Source of the DNA: JBOHHR01 sp050740975
GTDB taxonomy: Bacteria; Pseudomonadota; Gammaproteobacteria; JBOHHR01
NCBI GenBank assembly: GCA_050740975.1
Contig: JBOIEE010000077.1
Coordinates: 1 to 21,089 of the forward strand
Direction: 5' to 3'
DNA: 21,089 nucleotides
Part shown: positions 17,411-21,089 of the stretch, in pieces
Layout: every line of letters starts with the position of its first letter
How positions within the stretch are numbered: the first letter of the stretch is position 1
Translations under genes and position numbers: made by a program
The notes under the pieces: generated by a model
Databases searched by the model: none
What the model saw: only the letters and a program-made list of their open reading frames with translations
Told to the model about the DNA's origin: nothing

Positions 17411-17454
17411 TGGCTGGGGGACCAGGATTCGAACCTGGGCTGGCGGAGTCAGAG
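17411..17454 (-). other. Attachment site: 3' half of a tRNA-Gln(CTG) gene
   Basis: Read on the minus strand, 17454 to 17411 gives anticodon loop CTCTGAC (anticodon CTG at 17452-17450), 3' anticodon stem TCCGC, a 4-base variable region, and a perfect T arm CCAGG-TTCGAAT-CCTGG (17438-17422). It ends with 3' acceptor strand TCCCCCA (17421-17415), discriminator G and encoded CCA (17413-17411). The 5' acceptor strand (TGGGGGA), D arm and 5' anticodon stem are absent: beyond 17455 the sequence is unrelated and AT-rich. This is what an att site in a tRNA gene looks like on the side that keeps only the duplicated or displaced 3' part. It is not a functional tRNA. Confidence 0.85.
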
Positions 17455-17472
17455 TCACTAAAAGTGATAATA

Positions 17473-17594
17473 CAGGAAAACGCAGGAAAACAAAATAGCC
17501 TATTTATCAGCACGTTGTGTGCTTTCGTTTTCTTGCATTGCCCTGGATTTCCCTGTATCTTCGTTTTCATTTGGATCAAATTTGGATCAAATTT
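17473..17594. repeat. Cluster of short direct repeats beside the attachment site
   Basis: Three repeat pairs lie within 120 AT-rich bases next to the tRNA scar. CAGGAAAAC occurs at 17473-17481 and 17483-17491, one helical turn apart. TTCGTTTTC occurs at 17524-17532 and 17560-17568. ATTTGGATCAA is tandemly repeated at 17569-17579 and 17580-17590, with a further partial copy to 17594. TTTCCCTGTA near 17548-17557 resembles an inverted copy of the CAGGAAAA unit. Such clusters are typical of integrase arm-binding and directionality-factor sites, which is my inference here. Confidence 0.6.
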
Positions 17595-17654
17595 CGGCGC
17601 CAAGGCTTGCGGATTTACGGTCCGTAAGCGTCTTAATCCAAAAGGGACCACAAA

Positions 17655-18062
17655 ATGCCCCTCCTAAACCACACGACCACGATCCCCCTCGCCCGCACCC
17701 TCGCCGAAATCGCGAAGGCGGTCCCGGTGCCGGTCACCTACGAGCACGACCGCGGCCGGGTTAGCGCGGTTACGTTCCGCTACGGCGGCGAGTTCTACCG
17801 CCTCAGCCCGAACGTAGAAGGCGCGTGGGCGTTGCTGAACCGCGCGAAGGGGTTAGCCAGGCGTCAACGGACATACGAGCATGCAGAGCGCGTGGCGTGG
17901 CGCTGTGTGCTTACTTGGGTGCGGGCAGAGCTCGCCTTGGTGGCCATGGACATGGCAGCCCCCAGGGCCCGGCCGGGGTTTCGAAAGGGGTTCTCCGCGA
18001 TCGAGGCGCTGGTGTCGGTACAGAAGCGAGCGCAGCTCGATTGGGGGGAGCGCCTGGAATAA
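17655..18062 (+). CDS. Hypothetical protein of the integrated element
   Basis: A 135-residue protein I do not recognise. ATG 17655 follows a good Shine-Dalgarno AGGGA (17643-17647, seven bases of spacing). The N-terminal half (TIPLARTLAEIAKAVPVPVT, then a beta-rich SAVTFRYGGEFYRLSP) looks like a small alpha/beta fold. The C-terminal half is basic and helical, with several arginines and lysines, and ends QLDWGERLE. There is no signal peptide, membrane segment or cysteine motif. It is the first gene inside the element beside the attachment region, points rightward, and is followed 30 bases later by another small gene in the same direction. Position and charge would suit an accessory or regulatory phage protein, but no function is supported. 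Confidence 0.65.
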   Translation: MPLLNHTTTIPLARTLAEIAKAVPVPVTYEHDRGRVSAVTFRYGGEFYRLSPNVEGAWALLNRAKGLARRQRTYEHAERVAWRCVLTWVRAELALVAMDMAAPRARPGFRKGFSAIEALVSVQKRAQLDWGERLE

Positions 18063-18092
18063 ATCACCCCTCACCTTAAAGTGGAACGCAAC

Positions 18093-18296
18093 ATGACGGA
18101 ACAGCAGATCAGTGAAGAAAGCCGGAAAGCCAGATTCGAGAGATGGGAAAGTTTCGGGCTGGTGAAGCATGGCCTCTTAAACGGCGGGCATAGTCTTGTC
18201 GGAGGCTCGCCGCAAGTACGCGAGTTGGCTTGGGACTGGGTGAGGATGAAGGAAGCCGAACAGGCCAAGCTGCTCAGAAACCGGAAGAAGTCCTGA
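18093..18296 (+). CDS. Small hypothetical protein of the integrated element
   Basis: A 67-residue, mostly helical and highly charged protein (RKARFERWESFGLVKHGLLN, then SPQVRELAWDWVRMKEAEQA). I recall the mix of a glycine-rich turn GGHSLVGG followed by VRELAWDWVRMKEAE from small proteins in proteobacteria that lack a known role, but I cannot name a family. ATG 18093 is used. A GTG at 18081 would add four residues, and neither has a strong ribosome binding site. The gene is 30 bases downstream of the preceding hypothetical gene and could be co-transcribed with it. Confidence 0.55.
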   Translation: MTEQQISEESRKARFERWESFGLVKHGLLNGGHSLVGGSPQVRELAWDWVRMKEAEQAKLLRNRKKS

Positions 18297-18445
18297 TTCT
18301 CAAGCCCACCTTTGGGGGCATGGGCGTAAATCTTATAGAGTTGTGGCGATGGTTCCGAGGCCGTTCTTTAAAAAAATGAACGAGCGCGCTCGTCGCGGTT
18401 TCGAGTCCCTCCATTCCGAAAACTTACACGCGGCGTTTAGTTTCG

Positions 18446-18600
18446 TCAACGCAATGTTCCCGTTTCTACAACGAAACGAAAACGTTCGTTTGGTTGTAAA
18501 ACCTTGTCTACTCCCTTCTGCGTCATTCCCACCGCCTCCGCGATCTCCTGCTGGGTGCGGCAGGCCAGCCACAGCTCGAAGATTACGCGGGGTGAAGCGC
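18446..18600 (-). pseudogene. Helix-turn-helix fragment, ParB/methyltransferase-like, minus strand
   Basis: On the minus strand from about 18600, the frame reads SPRVIFELWLACRTQQEIAE, then AVGMTQKGVDKVLQPNERFR, and ends at TGA 18448-18446. ELWLACRTQQEIAEAVGMTQ is a textbook helix-turn-helix and is very like the central domain of phage ParB-nuclease/DNA-methyltransferase proteins. A sigma-factor region-4-type domain is an alternative. There is no start codon, no N-terminal ParB domain and no downstream methylase domain, so it is a fragment. It stands back to back with a related fragment on the plus strand (18592-18827). Confidence 0.5.
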
Positions 18601-18827
18601 AGGCAAGAGGAGCAGGCGTGGGACTGGTGGCTTGACTGCATATCCCAAGTGGACATCGCCGAACGATTAGGTACTAGCCAGCAGAACATTAGCAACTGGA
18701 TACAAAATCGGGAACGCAGTTCCGAAATTTGTAGCCCCCCAGACTCGCGCCAACACTTCGACATCTGGCAGTTTCAAACCGCCGATGATGACAGTGGCAG
18801 CAATCCTACTTCGGGGCCATGCCGCCA
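18592..18827 (+). pseudogene. ParB/DNA methyltransferase-like remnant, plus strand
   Basis: The plus strand encodes the middle of a phage protein that combines a ParB-like domain, a helix-turn-helix and an adenine methyltransferase. It reads VKRRQEEQAWDWWLDC, then the helix-turn-helix SQVDIAERLGTSQQNISNWI, then the linker region PDSRQHFDIWQFQTADDDSG. The frame must then shift by one base at about 18798-18801 to continue as QSYFGAMPP, after which family similarity ends at 18827 and a stop follows. The expected DPFAGSGTT-type SAM motif and the catalytic DPPY-type motif are missing. A 186-codon open frame spans this region but is a chimera: its first half is antisense to the minus-strand fragment. 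The protein cannot be a working methyltransferase. Confidence 0.6.
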
Positions 18828-18941
18828 GCTTCACCCACTGAACAGGCTTTGCAATAGTGCGCTCGCGCCCCCGCGCCGATACCCGCGTCGCTGCGCCACG
18901 TGAGCGCTCGCGGGTCTGCGGCAGGCATACACTATCGCCCC

Positions 18942-19214
18942 ATGGATTGCACCCGCCCCGGATGCACCACGTGCGCACTCAATCGCCGGATTGAGAAAAC
19001 GCGCCTGCGCCGGCGCATCGGTCGGATTGAGGCCCGATTGACCTACCTGCACCGCAGCCACCTCGGCACCACCCATCCGGAAACCGTCCACACGCTACGG
19101 TGCGAGCTTGAGGCGCTGCGCCTGAAGCTCACCCAGGCGCCAAACCTTACCCCGCCCCTGATCGTCTGTCCTGCGCCACTACGCGCGGCCGCCAGAAGGC
19201 GAAGGGACGGCTAG
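18942..19214 (+). CDS. Small cysteine-containing hypothetical protein
   Basis: A 90-residue basic protein beginning MDCTRPGCTTCALNRRIEKT. The N-terminal Cys-x4-Cys-x2-Cys cluster could bind metal. A central helix pair (RLRRRIGRIEARLTYLHRSH and TVHTLRCELEALRLKL) suggests a short coiled coil, and the C-terminus is arginine-rich. No family is recognised. I start at ATG 18942, though a GTG at 18900 would add 14 residues, and neither has a strong ribosome binding site. Its TAG (19212-19214) overlaps the TAG of the convergent small-terminase gene within a shared CTAG, an unusually tight tail-to-tail junction. It may be a small phage accessory protein, but gene status rests mainly on the open frame and the neat fit. 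Confidence 0.45.
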   Translation: MDCTRPGCTTCALNRRIEKTRLRRRIGRIEARLTYLHRSHLGTTHPETVHTLRCELEALRLKLTQAPNLTPPLIVCPAPLRAAARRRRDG

Positions 19215-19650
19215 AAGCCGAAAAGGTCCACCGCATGCGGGTCTACCGGCGGCCCGCCAGTCCTAACGCGCACCCGCGAGCTCGGGGTCATGCCGAATTC
19301 ACTGAGCAGGCGTAGCATGAGCTCGCCTGAATTCGGATCCAAGGGCTCACCCGCTGAATACCGTTCGCCTCATAGGTCATGCCCTCGCGCTGGATCGCTT
19401 GGGTTGCCGTTAGCCAGGTTGAGTAAGTCTCAACCAAGAGCCTCAACGCCGCTGCATCGAGCGCGGTTGTGATCCCCGCTTCGGCCAGCGGTTTCGCGAA
19501 TTGCGGCCAGGCGCGCTTCGCGGCGAAGGTTAAATCCTTTGGGGCATACAACAGGCGGGCAGAGCCGATTTCGACCCCATTATTTGCCTTTTTAGCCCCG
19601 GTTCCACGCAACATTTTCACGTTTTCTGGTAGTGGTTTCCGGCCTTTCAT
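19211..19650 (-). pseudogene. Phage small terminase subunit, P27 family, frameshifted
   Basis: The minus strand from ATG 19650 begins MKGRKPLPENVKMLRGTGAK, the typical start of P27-family small terminases, which recognise phage DNA and hand it to the large terminase for packaging. It continues through APKDLTFAAKRAWPQFAKPL and ANGIQRVSPWIRIQ. The first frame then stops at 19288 after an unrelated tail. Shifting frame at about 19325-19335 restores the family C-terminus LMLRLLSEFGMTPSSRVRVR and runs to a TAG at 19213-19211, for a total of about 146 codons, normal for the family. So the gene is complete apart from one frameshift, either a real mutation or a sequencing error. AGAGG lies eight bases before the ATG. 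The large terminase gene that should follow is absent. Confidence 0.8.
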
Positions 19651-19764
19651 ATTTCTAACCTCTTGATATTACGATTCACGCAGCAGTTAAGGATAAAATT
19701 TCCCAATTTCGCGGGTAAAAAATTAACACGGCGCGCCCGCTCCCCCGGCCAGCGTTCCACATTT

Positions 19765-20115
19765 CTATACCCCCATACCCCACCGGCTATCGCTAAGCGC
19801 AGTCTTGCGAGCGTGGCAGGCATGGCAGAGCCCTTGTAGGTTATCCAGCGTGTCGCTCCCGCCCTTCGCTCTAGGCAGGATGTGATCAGCATCGCTCGAT
19901 GGGTTGCGTTTGCAGGCGTGGCAAATAGGATCGCGTGCCAGCACCAGCAATCTCAGCTTGCGCCACCGCCCCCCGTACCCCTGTTGCGTAGAGCTGCCCC
20001 GCGTCTGATTATAGGCGCGGGTGCGAGCGGTCCAATGCAGCGAACAATAGCCATCCCTTTCTGCGATACAAGAACACATGGGAGCGCGACACGGCGGTTT
20101 CGGGGCGTAGGGCAT
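19765..20115 (-). CDS. Phage HNH endonuclease
   Basis: A 116-residue HNH nuclease of the type found beside terminase genes in HK97-like phages, where it assists cutting of DNA during packaging. From ATG 20115 the N-terminal part has a small Cys/His cluster (CRAPMCSC, then CSLHW) and the phage-typical RGSSTQQGYGGRWRKLR. The nuclease core has CHAC (65-68), DH at 77-78 as the first catalytic histidine, N92 in DNLQGLC, and CHACH ending at His101, giving H-N-H plus four zinc-binding cysteines. GAGGG lies seven bases before ATG 20115, which decides against the in-frame GTG at 20136. The gene appears intact, unlike most of its neighbours. It lies 114 bases upstream of the small terminase, in the expected order for that pair. 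Confidence 0.88.
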   Translation of the reverse strand: MPYAPKPPCRAPMCSCIAERDGYCSLHWTARTRAYNQTRGSSTQQGYGGRWRKLRLLVLARDPICHACKRNPSSDADHILPRAKGGSDTLDNLQGLCHACHARKTALSDSRWGMGV

Positions 20116-20146
20116 GTGTAAACCCTCATGCGACACTTTAAAGGAA

Positions 20147-20179
20147 TGCGGCGGCCAGGACTACCAGCCGGCCGCCGCA
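20147..20179. terminator. Strong GC-rich hairpin between capsid and HNH genes
   Basis: TGCGGCGGCC at 20147-20156 pairs perfectly with GGCCGCCGCA at 20170-20179, giving a 10-bp stem with a 13-base loop. It lies between the stop of the capsid remnant and the start of the HNH gene. Read on the minus strand it is followed by TTCCTTTAAA, only a weak T-run, so it could be an imperfect intrinsic terminator or an mRNA processing structure. Confidence 0.45.
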
Positions 20180-20211
20180 CGAGGTCCAAGGACAGGACCA
20201 GGAAGGACCGA

Positions 20212-20823
20212 TCAGGACGTTGCGAACTTGAGCAGCTTAATGCACTCGAAGTTCATCACATCGCCGCCAACACGCCGATAGGCGTAAAAGACCACGAAGG
20301 GTTTTGCGGTGTAGGGATCGCGAAGCATCCGCATCGGATGACGGTCGATCACCGTGTACCCACGTTGGAAGTTCCCGAAGGCGATGGACAGCGAATTGGC
20401 CGCGATGTCGGGCATGTCTTCCGCCGCCATGACTGGATACCCAAGCAGCAGATCAGGCTGATTCGCGATTACCGATTGCTGCCAAAGGTAATTTCCCTGT
20501 CCGTCTTTTAGTTTCCGGATCGCGGCAATCGTCTTGGAGTTCATCAACCACGTCGCCCCGCTGCGGTATCCCGCCCTGAGCGCAAACACGAGGTCTATGA
20601 CCTTATCGCCGGGATTGGTCGAGGCAAAGGCGCCGCTCGCACCGCTGGCAACATGCTCAAGCACGCCCCAGGTCCGGCTTACATCGCTGGTGGCCGCCGT
20701 GGTGTAGCTCAAAAAGCCCCGCGGCTTGCCGATGCCGTCGCCGGAGACGAAGGCCGTGGCCTCCGAGCGCCCGAACTTATCACCGATTTTGTCGCTAAGC
20801 CAGCCGGCCAGATCTTCATCGAG
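20212..20823 (-). pseudogene. HK97-family major capsid protein, C-terminal half
   Basis: The minus strand encodes about 203 residues of an HK97-type major capsid protein. It starts near DEDLAGWLSDKIGDKFGRSE, then EATAFVSGDGIGKPRGFLSY (the conserved GDG region), TWLMNSKTIAAIRKLKDGQG, LLGYPVMAAEDMPDI, and an end in the usual AYRRVGGDVMNFECIKLLKF. Known members are about 300-420 residues with an N-terminal scaffold or delta domain, and that part is missing. The open frame continues to 20979, but those 50 extra codons are antisense to integrase sequence, so the true homology stops at about 20823. The protein forms the phage head shell, and this fragment could not assemble. No connector, protease or portal genes flank it. 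Confidence 0.82.
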
Positions 20824-21089
20824 CGGGCCCGCACAGACGCGAGGCACGGCCGGCTCAATCTCCCGAAGCGGCGCAAGGTGGTGTTGGGGTTTGCTCAGGC
20901 GGCCCGGGACTATCTCGATAGGCTTGGTGAGGAAGGAGGGAAAGACCTCAAGATGAAGGTCTATCGGCTCTCCCATCATCTCACACCCTTTTTTCGGGAT
21001 AAGCCGCTATCGAAGCTTACTACCTTCGACGTGGACCGCTACAAGAAAGCCAGGCTCGAACGCGGTGCCGCACCCGGCAGCGTGAACCG
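20824..21089 (+). pseudogene. Tyrosine integrase, core-binding domain, N-terminus missing, cut by window edge
   Basis: From about 20824 the plus strand reads RARTDARHGRLNLPKRRKVV, then FAQAARDYLDRLGEEGGKDL, then KVYRLSHHLTPFFRDKPLSK, then TTFDVDRYKKARLERGAAPG. This is the SAM-like core-binding domain of a phage tyrosine recombinase: a helical bundle, then the FFRDKPLSKLTTFDVDRYKK linker leading to the catalytic domain. The catalytic R-H-R-Y residues would lie beyond the window. Upstream of 20824 the frame stays open but is antisense to the capsid fragment, has no credible start codon, and lacks the usual N-terminal arm-binding domain. The integrase has therefore lost its 5' end by fusion to the capsid remnant. 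It points rightward, toward the expected second attachment site. Confidence 0.7.

Larger units (their letters stand above)
17411..21089. mobile_element. Decayed prophage-like element integrated at tRNA-Gln (left end, runs off window)
   Basis: The stretch from the tRNA-Gln 3' fragment to the right edge has the make-up of an integrated phage remnant. It holds an attachment scar, AT-rich repeat-bearing DNA beside it, HNH endonuclease, P27 small terminase, HK97-type capsid and a tyrosine integrase. Most phage genes are broken or frameshifted, and large terminase, portal, protease, tail and lysis genes are absent from the visible part. Gene order is also scrambled: reading leftward, capsid precedes HNH and small terminase, whereas HK97-type phages run HNH, TerS, TerL, portal, protease, capsid. 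The rightward integrase should lie next to the other attachment site, so the whole element may be only slightly larger than what is seen here. That boundary is inferred, not seen. Confidence 0.8.

Noticed and set aside
17456..17490. A complete but divergent tRNA continuing beyond the anticodon loop
   Set aside because: No D arm, no TGGGGGA acceptor strand and no pairing 5' anticodon stem can be found. Only the 3' half is present.
17403..17651. An 83-residue N-terminal extension of glutamate dehydrogenase
   Set aside because: It translates the tRNA-Gln fragment and the AT-rich attachment DNA. The family length and N-terminus fit ATG 17402.
18343..18903. A single 186-residue plus-strand protein
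   Set aside because: Its first half is antisense to a helix-turn-helix fragment, and its tail follows a frameshift away from family sequence. Only 18592-18827 carries real homology.
20824..20979. A 5' extension of the capsid frame to 20979
   Set aside because: These codons are antisense to integrase core-binding sequence and show no capsid character.
1..21089. CRISPR arrays, rRNA genes or insertion sequence ends
   Set aside because: I saw no regularly spaced repeats with spacers, no rRNA-like sequence, and no transposase or terminal inverted repeats.

Overview
The window looks like a moderately GC-rich proteobacterial chromosome, most likely gamma- or betaproteobacterial. The case rests on an exosortase-A (EpsH1/XrtA)-type exopolysaccharide gene set, a glyoxylate-cycle malate synthase A, a 180-kDa-type NAD-glutamate dehydrogenase and an NDUFA9-like oxidoreductase. 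The exact lineage cannot be read from the sequence.

Left part (1-2669): the 3' end of an NDUFA9-like NAD(P)-binding protein, about 590 bases with no convincing gene, then malate synthase A behind a near-consensus sigma-70 promoter.

Middle part (2684-10955): one end of an exosortase-A-associated polysaccharide locus. A leftward operon carries a Stp1-like sugar transferase, an asparagine-synthase-like amidotransferase and two family-4 glycosyltransferases, and it runs down into decayed genes. The start of a polysaccharide deacetylase gene is joined directly to the end of a spermidine-synthase-like gene, and both halves carry frameshifts or stops. An AMP-forming acyl-CoA ligase of the exosortase-A type diverges rightward from the operon. 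The exosortase, the PLP-decarboxylase, the acyl carrier protein and the polymer export genes are not in the window.

Next come an MFS transporter (11239-12417, rightward) and, convergent with it, a very large NAD-dependent glutamate dehydrogenase (12549-17402, leftward).

Right part (17411-21089): an integrated, decaying element. Its left boundary is the 3' half of a tRNA-Gln(CTG) gene at 17411-17454, eight bases before the glutamate dehydrogenase start codon. The tRNA 5' half is replaced by AT-rich, repeat-bearing DNA typical of a phage attachment region. Inside are three small rightward genes of unknown function, fragments of a phage ParB/methyltransferase-type protein in both orientations, a frameshifted P27-type small terminase gene, an HNH endonuclease gene, the C-terminal half of an HK97-type capsid gene, and a rightward tyrosine integrase that lacks its N-terminus and runs off the window. 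The arrangement predicts an intact tRNA-Gln(CTG) gene on the minus strand a short distance past the right edge.

I found no convincing evidence for a wholly new system. The most informative observations are the tRNA-Gln attachment scar next to the glutamate dehydrogenase gene, the scrambled prophage remnant, and the fused double pseudogene at the end of the polysaccharide operon.
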